A DNA stretch of 64,000 nucleotides, from positions 16,231-80,230 of the forward strand of contig PBTY01000040.1 in NCBI GenBank assembly GCA_002729235.1, in the 5' to 3' direction. This document shows positions 1 to 8,940 of this stretch, one piece after another; position 1 is the stretch's first letter; every line of letters starts with the position of its first letter. Both the position numbers and the translations under genes were made by a program. Below the pieces are notes generated by a model. It saw only the letters and a list, made by a program, of their open reading frames with translations. It ran no database searches and was not told where the DNA came from. The stretch comes from Rickettsiales bacterium. Lineage in GTDB: Bacteria > Bacteroidota > Bacteroidia > Cytophagales > Cyclobacteriaceae.

Positions 1-1056
1 GATGCACAGAAGGCTTTACAAGATTTGGCGACTTTTCATAGAAGTCGCTTCAAGAGACCAGTTTTGGGTCTCACCGGATCCAATGGGAAGACTACCACCA
101 AGGAATTAATTAACCGAGTTTTAGCTACCAAAAACATTACTCACGCGACAAAGGGTAATCTGAACAATCATTTGGGGGTGCCATTGACTCTTTTGCACAT
201 TCACCCACAAGTTGAGGTGGCGATTATCGAGATGGGAGCCAATCATGTGGGAGAGATTGCAGAGCTGTGCGGCTATGCCAATCCGACGCATGGATTGATC
301 ACGAATATTGGAGAAGCGCATACGGAGTTATTTGGAGGAATTGAAGGTGTACTAAGAGGGAAAAGTGAACTTTTTGATCACTTGAGACAAACAAGTGGGA
401 AAGCTTTTATCAATGTAGATGACTTCCGATTGGAGAATATGGCCAAGAGATTTACGGATCCGGTTTTGTTCCCGGCGGAAGACCTAAAACTCATTGACGC
501 AAACCCCTATTTGATTATCAAGCTTGGTAATCAAGAAGTGCAAACCAATCTAGTTGGTCGATACAATTATGGAAACATCGCAGCAGCGGTGGCTGTGGGT
601 AGAGAGTTTGGTGTAGCTGATGCTCAAATATTGGAAGCTATTGCTTCGTACATTCCAGAAAACCAACGTTCTCAGATCATCAAAAAGGATTCGGTAACAA
701 TCATTAATGACTGCTACAATGCTAACCCTACTTCCATGAAAGCTGCTTTGGACAACCTGGAGTCTATGACAGGAAAAAAAGCAGTGATTCTTGGAGAAAT
801 GAAGGAATTGCAGGATGCTGTGGATCGACACCTGGATGTGGGACGATGGATCAAAAAGGCTGGATTTGACCAGGTGATATTGGTTGGTCGCCACATGATT
901 GCTGCTGAGCAATTGCTGGAAAATGTCTACTGGTTTGAGACCATAGAAGCCGCTCGCCCATTTTTAGAAAAAAGATCATTTGCAGATCACACGGTATTGA
1001 TCAAAGGCTCACGTAGTGGCAAGCTGGATAGAGTTGCGGAGATGATTAAAGAATAA
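1..1056 (+). CDS. murF: UDP-N-acetylmuramoyl-tripeptide--D-alanyl-D-alanine ligase (MurF), 5' partial at window edge
   Basis: Frame is open from base 1; Mur ligase ATP-binding motif GLTGSNGKTTTKE, plus IIEMGANHVGEI and INDCYNANPTSM motifs. Confidence 0.95.
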   Translation, partial: DAQKALQDLATFHRSRFKRPVLGLTGSNGKTTTKELINRVLATKNITHATKGNLNNHLGVPLTLLHIHPQVEVAIIEMGANHVGEIAELCGYANPTHGLITNIGEAHTELFGGIEGVLRGKSELFDHLRQTSGKAFINVDDFRLENMAKRFTDPVLFPAEDLKLIDANPYLIIKLGNQEVQTNLVGRYNYGNIAAAVAVGREFGVADAQILEAIASYIPENQRSQIIKKDSVTIINDCYNANPTSMKAALDNLESMTGKKAVILGEMKELQDAVDRHLDVGRWIKKAGFDQVILVGRHMIAAEQLLENVYWFETIEAARPFLEKRSFADHTVLIKGSRSGKLDRVAEMIKE

Positions 1057-1060
1057 GAAA

Positions 1061-1085
1061 AGGCTCGCCGATGGCGAGCCTTTTT
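1061..1085 (+). terminator. Rho-independent terminator after murF
   Basis: Inverted repeat aggctcgcc-gat-ggcgagcct followed by a T-run, directly after the murF stop. Confidence 0.85.
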
Positions 1086-1166
1086 CATTTAATAGGTAAG
1101 CTAAGCCCAGCCCCACAACAAGCCGGGCAAAGCTTTTTCCAGATAGTTACCTAAACATCTGTTATT

Positions 1167-2039
1167 TTAATGATTGGATACCTGGAAGGCTCTGGAAATA
1201 TTGAAGCCCAGGTGTATGTCTCCGTTAAAAAAGTCGTTCGTAGATTCTCCAATGAATCCTTTCTCCAACATGGCTGTGGCGTTAGTTAACTGTATCTGAA
1301 ACACGTGTCCTCCAGTCTCAATATCCACTCCAACAGCAAATGCATTGTAGTATTGTGGACCCTTGTCTTGTAATTGTGGCCAGTACTCCATGTTGATGGT
1401 TACCCGATTGGTCACTTTTAATCGACCTCCCAAACCAAGAGCTATTACTTCATTGGATGTTTCATTCGCTTCTATCAATTCATAGAAAGAATAGGAAGGA
1501 GTCAACTGTAGAGATAATGCTGGAGTTACTTTTCTAGCAATCAATACCTGATGAGTGATGGCCATCTTATCGGAAAAACTGGCTTCATATTCATCAAACC
1601 TTTTCAGGGTTTTGATCGTCGCTGAAGTGAAGTAGACCATGCTAAAAGGCACAGTTCTTTTTCCGGTCTGCTGGCGCATGAATTTGTATTTGATAAATCC
1701 ATCATAGGTTTTTTCAAATGAACTTCTTCCTGCTCCAAACATGAATCGATCAGTAGGGGCATATTCCAACGCCAATCGAATATTCGACTGATCCAATCCC
1801 CAAAGGTTATATCCCCCAGAGTTGAGGGTGCCAAATCGGTGAGAGATGATGAATTCCAGCGTTCCTTTCTTTCTAATCTCTATACTATGACCGTTGATAA
1901 TTCGCGTGCCTTTGAATGTAGATGTTGCAAGATTTTCTGTTGGCTCTTGCTCAGACATCAAGTCTGCCAAAAGGTCGTCTTGGGCCATTGATAGATGACC
2001 CACATAGCAAAACAGTATGATTAAGGTAACTCGTAACAT
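1167..2039 (-). CDS. DUF5777-family outer-membrane beta-barrel protein
   Basis: Signal peptide; RIINGHSIE...LEFIISHRFGTLN...NLWGLDQSNIRLALEYAPTDR pattern; clustered with YceI and a haem-motif protein. Confidence 0.75.
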   Translation of the reverse strand: MLRVTLIILFCYVGHLSMAQDDLLADLMSEQEPTENLATSTFKGTRIINGHSIEIRKKGTLEFIISHRFGTLNSGGYNLWGLDQSNIRLALEYAPTDRFMFGAGRSSFEKTYDGFIKYKFMRQQTGKRTVPFSMVYFTSATIKTLKRFDEYEASFSDKMAITHQVLIARKVTPALSLQLTPSYSFYELIEANETSNEVIALGLGGRLKVTNRVTINMEYWPQLQDKGPQYYNAFAVGVDIETGGHVFQIQLTNATAMLEKGFIGESTNDFFNGDIHLGFNISRAFQVSNH

Positions 2040-2045
2040 AGGTTC

Positions 2046-2594
2046 TTAGGATTTTTTAAGTCGGAAAATGGTTGTGACAAGGACTTCCTCTGCGATGTTT
2101 CTGATCAAAAGTGTTGGTACCTCTACATCATATTCTTCAATTCGGATGAGGAATTCAGATTTAACAACCAATTCGTCTCCATCCTTGATGAAAGTAATAG
2201 GCAACTCAACATTTTTGGTTACCCCATGAAGGGTCATTTTGCCACTAACTGTCTGAGTAAGGGAATCCGATAGATTTTCATAAACAGAAGCATCAAAGTT
2301 TTTAATAGCGCCTGAGAAAGTTCCTTTGGGATATTTGTCTGACTCAATGTAGTTTTCATTGAAATGTTCTTCCATCAAAGACTTTTCGAAGTGAAAGTCC
2401 TTCATGTTCATAGCTACAGCAACGTTGCCGTTACTAAGGTCAAGTACACCAAGACCTTTTTCATTAATTGCTTCAATATCTTCTAATGGGGCTTCTGAGA
2501 AAAATTTTACGTAGCCTTTAGAGTCCATCATTCGTTGTGAAAACGAGAAAAATGAGATAGTGAGCAATAAGCTTGAGAGTGTAATGCGTATCAT
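2046..2594 (-). CDS. YceI family protein
   Basis: Internal Met gives signal peptide MIRITLSSLLLTISFFSFSQ; YPKGTFSGAI, VSGKMTLHGVTKNVELPI are YceI-like. The ORF track start at 2660 is probably too far upstream. Confidence 0.8.
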   Translation of the reverse strand: MIRITLSSLLLTISFFSFSQRMMDSKGYVKFFSEAPLEDIEAINEKGLGVLDLSNGNVAVAMNMKDFHFEKSLMEEHFNENYIESDKYPKGTFSGAIKNFDASVYENLSDSLTQTVSGKMTLHGVTKNVELPITFIKDGDELVVKSEFLIRIEEYDVEVPTLLIRNIAEEVLVTTIFRLKKS

Positions 2595-2613
2595 AGTTGT
2601 ATAGTTTGTGGAT

Positions 2614-3378
2614 TTAGTTATTTGGTGCGCCATCATTGACCCAACATGAGATTTTATCAATTAATGTTTGATCTAGCTTTGCTTGACCTTGAGGCATTCT
2701 TCCATTAGATGTGGCGTCCAGTATTCGAGAAGCATTGCTAATAACCTGATTTTTTGTTTCTAGAATTGGACTAGTTGATTGATGGCATCCTATGCAATTA
2801 TTGGAGATTATTGGCATGATGTCATTTTCAAGAGAAATTCCAGATAGGATTTCTATCGATTGTGTGCTGGAACATCCATTGCTGTCAGTAACTGTGACTT
2901 CATAGCTCCCAATTTCTAAGCCACTGAAACTTCCGTTGGCTGAAGTTTGGGATCCGTTCAATTCAAAGTTATAGGGTTCCGTTCCTCCAGATGCTAATGC
3001 TGTGATGGTGCCGTTAGAATTACCGCATCCTGCATCATTGGATGTCACTTCTGTAAAGTTCACCCCATCGGCATTTGCAATAGTAATTATCTCATTTGTT
3101 GTACATCCGTTGCCATCGATTACATTAAGAGTGTAACTCCCAGCAGCAAGTGAGTTAAACGAACCTGTTTCATTAGATTCAGTTCCAATTGAAAAAGAAT
3201 AAGGCTCTTGCCCGCCTGAAACAGTGGCATCTATTGATCCGGTACTTAGATTACATGCTGCATTGGTTATTTCGGATGAAATTGTTAGTGTTGTTACGGA
3301 ACAGTCGAATTCTATTGCGACTTGTTCTCCGTCACAGCCCCATATGAGACTAGCAATGATTAGGTATCTGTATTTCAT
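2614..3378 (-). CDS. Putative lipoprotein with two SprB-type repeats and a C-terminal CxxCH (cytochrome c-like) segment
   Basis: N-terminus MKYRYLIIASLIWGC; two repeats of type GSIDATVSGGQEPYSFSIG...GSFNSLAAGSYTLNVIDGNGCT; NNCIGCH and NGRMPQG motifs. Confidence 0.7.
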   Translation of the reverse strand: MKYRYLIIASLIWGCDGEQVAIEFDCSVTTLTISSEITNAACNLSTGSIDATVSGGQEPYSFSIGTESNETGSFNSLAAGSYTLNVIDGNGCTTNEIITIANADGVNFTEVTSNDAGCGNSNGTITALASGGTEPYNFELNGSQTSANGSFSGLEIGSYEVTVTDSNGCSSTQSIEILSGISLENDIMPIISNNCIGCHQSTSPILETKNQVISNASRILDATSNGRMPQGQAKLDQTLIDKISCWVNDGAPNN

Positions 3379-3845
3379 TTATCAAGTAGTTTAAGTAGTT
3401 CGCTAATTGCGAACACATTGTTATGGTTTTTTGCTAATTCAGTGTCTTTTATAATTATTGATCAGAATCCTGATATTTTCATTAGTATTAGGTATCAGAG
3501 ATATCAGCATTGCTGCTAGAAATGTTATTCTTAAGAGGTCTCATCTTTGTCGATTTAAGATTTTAAATAGTCATTGATAGAGTAAGTCGGAGAATAATCC
3601 TGACTTGAATTGGCGCTACTAAAATTGATAATGCAAAATTGAGAGCTACCAATCCAATTTACTATTACGATTCCGTCAGATCATTAAATATTTCCGACAA
3701 TATTGAGGTGTTTTAGCAGTTGACTATTCTTTTTCCGACAATTGTAATTCATTGATATATAGATAGATAAGTGAATTATTTAATTGAAATAAGGCATAGC
3801 AATCCTGTCTAACCTCTAGTTAGTTTTTCATTTTTAATTCATTAT

Positions 3846-4472
3846 TTAGTTGGTTTTAGCTACAATTTTTCGGCGGTTATACGTAAAGAGATTTTGTTTA
3901 ATAGTGAACAAAACTCCATAACCATAAAGTGATACTTTCGCCCATCCAATTTCTTGCAAAGGCATTTGAATAAATGGCTCTATTCGTAGAGATGTTTTTG
4001 AGCGCCATAAAAATTCTCCACCGATAGATGCATTCATCACTGACCACTTTAAAGTTGTGTTTTCATCCGTTTCCCAGCCCCATACTGTGTTCGGATTGGG
4101 TTGATCAAATTCGTAAATGTATTTTTCGTCAAGGAGGATATAATTACTCAATCCTCCATTTACACTGCAGTTCCATCTGGTGGTTTGGATCACATCGATT
4201 CCCAATGTGACAGGTATATCAATCACTGAACATGATCCGTTTACCCATTCAGGGACTATTCCGTTTGTATTGCTTCCCCAATACCCTGCAGGTGGGTGAT
4301 ATTCATCGCCTGGAGAGGTAATACTTTTTCTCATTGAAAAATATTCCAGAATGTAATTCAAATCGTTTGAGTGGTTTCCATAATAGTCGAAGACCGACTT
4401 TGTTGGTCGCCTTAAGCTTACCTTTGAAATTGAGGCTGTTGAAATCAGGAGCATAGGATAGACCGATAGCAA
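3846..4472 (-). pseudogene. C-terminal part of the same gene in another frame (outer-membrane beta-barrel-like region)
   Basis: SPGDEYHPPAGYWGSNTNGIVPEWVNGSCSVIDIPVTLGI continues the upstream ORF after a one-base frame change around 4305-4340. Confidence 0.6.
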
Positions 4473-5448
4473 AGTTTTTCCATAGGAATAATTTAGGAGC
4501 TGTTGGGCAAATTATCATTCTTCGAACAGCAGACAAACTATCTGGAACTACAGAATAGGCTTCCTGATACGCCTTAACAGAGTCTCCAGAAATCTTTACC
4601 ACAGAGTGTAGTGGTACATAGGATTTTTCTGCATTGTTTAATTTGCTCGCATCCTCTTCAAAGCTTTCAATTGATAGAACTTGTTTATCATCACTCACTG
4701 TGATTGATTCATATTCCTTAGCCAATTGATCTGTTGCGGTGATTTCAGAATCAGTTCCGGTTGGTAAGAATGTCTGATTATCACGTTTTGTTGATTGATA
4801 TAATGACTCTTGTTCACTAGAGGTTTCAATATCAAATGGTTCAGTTTCTATTGCCTCTTTTATTTCCTTTTTAGATACAGATTGGGTCATAAGTTTGGTA
4901 TTGGAGTCAGCCATCTTTCGGTCTTGCTTACTGGTTGTTTCAGAAGCTTGTGTGGTTCCAATCAGGTTTGCTTCAATTGCTGGTGATACAGGTTTTTCCG
5001 TTGCATTGGCTACATCGGAACTTACAATAGAATTGTGAGCGACTTGGGATTCTGTAGTTATAGCGGATTGATTTGTTTCTTCGGTTTTCTTTTCAAACAA
5101 TAATTGCTCCGAAGACTCTGAGATCGTATCATTTCTGATTTCGATTTCATTGCCTGAAGAAGATTCTATTAGTGTATTCTCTTCTATTCCTTTCTTCCCT
5201 AAGTTATCAGGTTCCTGACCATAATCTTTCAAAAACCACCCCAAAATAAAGGCAATGCTTGTGGCGAGAAGTAAAATAACCAGGCCTTTACGAATACCAA
5301 TTCCACCACTTTTTGTCCCTGATGCCCCTAACCCTGCTGCGTCAAGTTTAGCTTCCATTTTGGCCCAATCCTCTTCCATAAAAGAAGCTTGTTCTACCTC
5401 CAGGTGCTTTTTAAAGAATTGTTCGATATGGTTATTCTCCTCGCTCAC
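4303..5448 (-). CDS. Anti-sigma-like N-terminal part of a frame-disrupted outer-membrane protein gene (GTG start)
   Basis: Follows the ECF sigma gene directly; single TM segment near residues 53-70; ends prematurely at ...HSGIFFNEKKYYLSRR*. Confidence 0.6.
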   Translation of the reverse strand: MSEENNHIEQFFKKHLEVEQASFMEEDWAKMEAKLDAAGLGASGTKSGGIGIRKGLVILLLATSIAFILGWFLKDYGQEPDNLGKKGIEENTLIESSSGNEIEIRNDTISESSEQLLFEKKTEETNQSAITTESQVAHNSIVSSDVANATEKPVSPAIEANLIGTTQASETTSKQDRKMADSNTKLMTQSVSKKEIKEAIETEPFDIETSSEQESLYQSTKRDNQTFLPTGTDSEITATDQLAKEYESITVSDDKQVLSIESFEEDASKLNNAEKSYVPLHSVVKISGDSVKAYQEAYSVVPDSLSAVRRMIICPTAPKLFLWKNFAIGLSYAPDFNSLNFKGKLKATNKVGLRLLWKPLKRFELHSGIFFNEKKYYLSRR

Positions 5449-6000
5449 TTATTTCTCTACTTCAAAATATATTTTCAGTAAATCCTGTAATTTCTTTTTG
5501 GCTTTGTGATAATTGCTTTTGGACGTGCCAACGTTAATGTCCAGCATCTCTGCAATCTCCTCATGCTTATATCCTTCAATAGCATATAAGTTAAAAACTG
5601 TTCGGTAAGCCATTGGAAGTTTCCTGATGAGATTCAGAAGATCTTCGTAGTTCAGAGTATCTAGCTGAGACTCTTTGACTATTTCTCTAATTCCGGCCTC
5701 AATCTCTAATTGCTCGAGTTTTTGTTGATATTTTTTCACATGGTCCAAAGCACTATTGATCATTATTCGTCTTATCCAGGGTTTGAATGGCTGGTTTGAG
5801 TCGAAGGTTTTGATGTATTTAAAGACCTTCAAATAGCCATCATTCATAATTTCTAGTGCATCATCTCTTGTTTCACCATACCTGAGGCATATACTCATAC
5901 TGTACCCGTGAAATTCCCTATACAGGTTTTTCTGGGCTTCTCGCTTCTGCTGCGAGCAGCCTTTTAGTATGCTGGCGATATGATGATTGTCCGGATGCAA
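5449..6000 (-). CDS. RNA polymerase sigma-70 factor, ECF subfamily
   Basis: Region 2-like FDSNQPFKPWIRRIMINSALDHVKK and region 4-like LPMAYRTVFNLYAIEGYKHEEIAEMLDINVGTSKSNYHKAKKKL. Confidence 0.92.
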   Translation of the reverse strand: MHPDNHHIASILKGCSQQKREAQKNLYREFHGYSMSICLRYGETRDDALEIMNDGYLKVFKYIKTFDSNQPFKPWIRRIMINSALDHVKKYQQKLEQLEIEAGIREIVKESQLDTLNYEDLLNLIRKLPMAYRTVFNLYAIEGYKHEEIAEMLDINVGTSKSNYHKAKKKLQDLLKIYFEVEK

Positions 6001-6198
6001 TCTTTGGTTGATGACTTACCGTTTTATAGACAGTACCTGACCATTTAGAGAAATGGTTGCTTGTGATTAAATAATATTTCAGGAAAATTAATCTTTAGAA
6101 AACATTTTACCCATTTCTCATCTTTTGATAATGAGTTATCTTGCAAGAACTCAGGCCGTTGGTCTGGGTATTTTTTGAACCACCAACTAAAACTCACT

Positions 6199-8691
6199 AT
6201 GCCTAAGTCCTTAATTGCTGCGCTGATGTTATTCTGCTCCTTGAATATCATTGGCCAAAATGGAGATTATCCCATTACTCATCATGAGGCAAATATCAAA
6301 GGGCTTGATTTTACAGCGTATGACTTGACATTCGATCAGTATGGGTTGATGTATGCTGCTACCAGTGCTGGAATTCTTCGCTATGATGGAGTTTACTGGG
6401 ATTTCATAGAAACACCCTCGGCAACATTCTCGGTTTTAGTGGATGAACACAACGATATCTATGTGGGTGCCATGGGTGGATTCGGACAGTTGGAGCTCAC
6501 TGAGTCTGGATTAAAGTATGAAGAGCTAGGGACGGATTCTTTACTCAATCATCAATTTACTGATATTCTTGATGCTGGAGATAGCATCATGTTTGTGAAT
6601 GGAGATGTCATTTTTGTTTACCATCCTGGAAGTAAGCAACTCAATAAATTTTCCTCACCAGATAAATGGCCAATAGAGGCGGTGATGGAAATAGGAGATA
6701 GCTACTACGTAACAACCCGAATAGCTACCTACGAGTGGAAGGCTGGTTCATTTTCAGAAGCTAGTCTATTCGAAAATGGTGAATTGCCAATAAAAGTAAA
6801 ATCACAAGGAAAGAAAACTCTGGTGTTGGATTATGATGGTGCCATCCATATTCAATCTAACAAGAGTTTGGAAACACTTGATCTAGGAGTAGAGGCATCT
6901 GATTTCATGTGGGTCAACGACAGCATGTTCGTAGTTAGTACCAGAAATCATGGGAGTCTTTTGGTGAATTATGATTTGAAGAAAGTCTCAGGAAGAATAA
7001 ATTATAAAACTGGATTACCTGATGATGAGATTGAGGCGATAGAAGTGGATTGGAATCAGGGAATTTGGTTTGCACATCAGTTTGGGTTTAGTCGTGTAGA
7101 TCCTAATTCACCAGTTGCATGTTTGAGTAATATAGAAGGATTACAAGGTAACCTGGTAACTTCAGATGTTTATCAAGGGAAGGTGATCATAGGCTCAAGC
7201 TCTGGATTATTCCGGGCAGTCCAAGATAGCATTTTCGAAATGAGTGAGAAAGCCACTCGTCTGGATCAATCATCAAATGATGAGGATGATGAACCTCAAC
7301 TGAAGGAGGTCAAATGGATCTATGAGCGAATTCCAGGGATTAATAACAAAGTCAATGCATTGCAGAGTCATCATGGCATGCTTCTAGTTGGAACTAATGA
7401 AGGCTTGTTTGAATATGATGGTGAAATTCTTGAAAAAATCGCGAGTGAACCTGTTCGGAAAATAGAGTCATTACCAAGGTCCAGGCAATTTGTAACAGTT
7501 GACGAATTTAAAGTTCACCGATTTGAATATAACAATGGAGGGTACACCGAATTGCCATTTGGTTTAGATGATCAAGTGATTGTATCGACTTTTGGCGATA
7601 CCAAATCGATTGTATGGTTAGTTGGAACTGAGAAATTGAGTGGTGTAGGGTTAACTTATCAAGGTGCTTCTACCCTTTTTGAAGTTGATTTTCCAAATAG
7701 ATTCATGGAAATTCCAACTATTTGTGAGTTAGATAAAGGTCTATATTTTATTACCAGTCAAGGATATTTCCAGTACAACTATCAAAAGAACGAACTGGTA
7801 TTGGATGAAGGATTAATGAAAGACCTGGGCAAGCCTGTTCAGCATAAAGGTGATCCGAATAATGGATTCTGGGTGTATGATGGCAAGCTATGGAAACATG
7901 TTGCCAAAAATGGGGAATCAACTACCTATCCCTATTTAAGTCTATTCCCGGATCTCAGATACATTCACCAAGGAGATGATGGTGGTGTTTACTTTATCAA
8001 CAGTGATGACAATAAGTTCTATTACTATAGACCGGGTTCGGATAGTGACTCCTTCTATGATAGTAATATTTTCTACAAGCACTTGTTTGCTAAATCTGCT
8101 TATACTCCATACCTACAGCAAGTTCATTTGGACTATGATCAAAACTACCTGCGGGCAGAGGTAGGTCAGCCCGATTACTTGGGTCTTTTGAAGGTGGAGT
8201 ACCAATACCAGCTGGAAGGAATGGATGACGAATGGTCTGAGTGGTCGGATAACAATCGCATCAATCTCAACTTTCTACCAGAAGGCAAATTTACATTAAA
8301 AGTAAGATCACGAGATGTTTTTGGTCGTGTACAGTCCATAGACCCAATTTTGTTAGTGGTAGATCCTCCCTATTGGCAAACTACCTGGTTTTACTTTTTG
8401 GAGGTATTGTTTTTTGCAACCCTTGTGTTGATTTCCACAAGACTCAACCAGGGGAAGGCTACTAACAGATTCCTGACAGAAGGATTAACTGTGTTAACTA
8501 TTGTTATAATCATCGAGACATTACAGTCCGCAGCAGGCTCATTCATTCAATTTGCCACATCACCATTTATTGACTTCTTGATCAACTTGTGCATTGCTTT
8601 GGTGATCTTCCCATTAGAGTTATTATTGAAGAAAATCATCAAGAGTGGCAAAGTTCCAGTGAAGCTAAAAGGGTCCAAAAACAAGAGTTAA
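6199..8691 (+). CDS. Two-component-type beta-propeller / triple-tyrosine (Y_Y_Y) sensor protein lacking a kinase domain; three predicted C-terminal TM helices
   Basis: Signal peptide MPKSLIAALMLFCSLNIIGQ; FTAYDLTFDQYGLMYAATSAGILRYDG propeller; YQLEGMDDEWSEWSDNNRINLNFLPEGKFTLKVRSRD Y_Y_Y motif. Start chosen at internal Met; ORF track start is 6175. Confidence 0.75.
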   Translation: MPKSLIAALMLFCSLNIIGQNGDYPITHHEANIKGLDFTAYDLTFDQYGLMYAATSAGILRYDGVYWDFIETPSATFSVLVDEHNDIYVGAMGGFGQLELTESGLKYEELGTDSLLNHQFTDILDAGDSIMFVNGDVIFVYHPGSKQLNKFSSPDKWPIEAVMEIGDSYYVTTRIATYEWKAGSFSEASLFENGELPIKVKSQGKKTLVLDYDGAIHIQSNKSLETLDLGVEASDFMWVNDSMFVVSTRNHGSLLVNYDLKKVSGRINYKTGLPDDEIEAIEVDWNQGIWFAHQFGFSRVDPNSPVACLSNIEGLQGNLVTSDVYQGKVIIGSSSGLFRAVQDSIFEMSEKATRLDQSSNDEDDEPQLKEVKWIYERIPGINNKVNALQSHHGMLLVGTNEGLFEYDGEILEKIASEPVRKIESLPRSRQFVTVDEFKVHRFEYNNGGYTELPFGLDDQVIVSTFGDTKSIVWLVGTEKLSGVGLTYQGASTLFEVDFPNRFMEIPTICELDKGLYFITSQGYFQYNYQKNELVLDEGLMKDLGKPVQHKGDPNNGFWVYDGKLWKHVAKNGESTTYPYLSLFPDLRYIHQGDDGGVYFINSDDNKFYYYRPGSDSDSFYDSNIFYKHLFAKSAYTPYLQQVHLDYDQNYLRAEVGQPDYLGLLKVEYQYQLEGMDDEWSEWSDNNRINLNFLPEGKFTLKVRSRDVFGRVQSIDPILLVVDPPYWQTTWFYFLEVLFFATLVLISTRLNQGKATNRFLTEGLTVLTIVIIIETLQSAAGSFIQFATSPFIDFLINLCIALVIFPLELLLKKIIKSGKVPVKLKGSKNKS

Positions 8692-8787
8692 TAATGTTGT
8701 ATTTGGATTTCCATTTCTTATAAGCGGAGAATAACGTGTTTTTCAGGCTCATGCTTCCAGTGAGCGGCAAAAATCCAACAAATTGCA

Positions 8788-8818
8788 TTTGTTTTAGATA
8801 AAATTTGAATTATTCTTG
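8788..8818 (+). promoter_or_regulatory. Putative Bacteroidota-type sigma promoter (TTTG-N19-TATTCTTG)
   Basis: TTTG at 8788-8791 and TATTCTTG at 8811-8818 (one mismatch to TAnnTTTG), 19 nt apart, upstream of the long gene train. Confidence 0.4.
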
Positions 8819-8940
8819 CAAATACAGCTATTTTACATGACGGAATAAGCTGTAAACGAGCTTAGTTGTTACCAACCCAACCTGGCCGCCAAATGACTAA
8901 CCAAGCTAAAGAACCGCGCACACGTATATTGCTCTCAATC

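Noticed and set aside
550-912. 120-aa minus-strand ORF inside murF
   Set aside because: Antisense to a clearly conserved gene; no recognisable motif
3379-3845. AT-rich gap with two ttccgacaat copies as a regulatory array
   Set aside because: Only two short copies and no further structure; could be chance in AT-rich DNA
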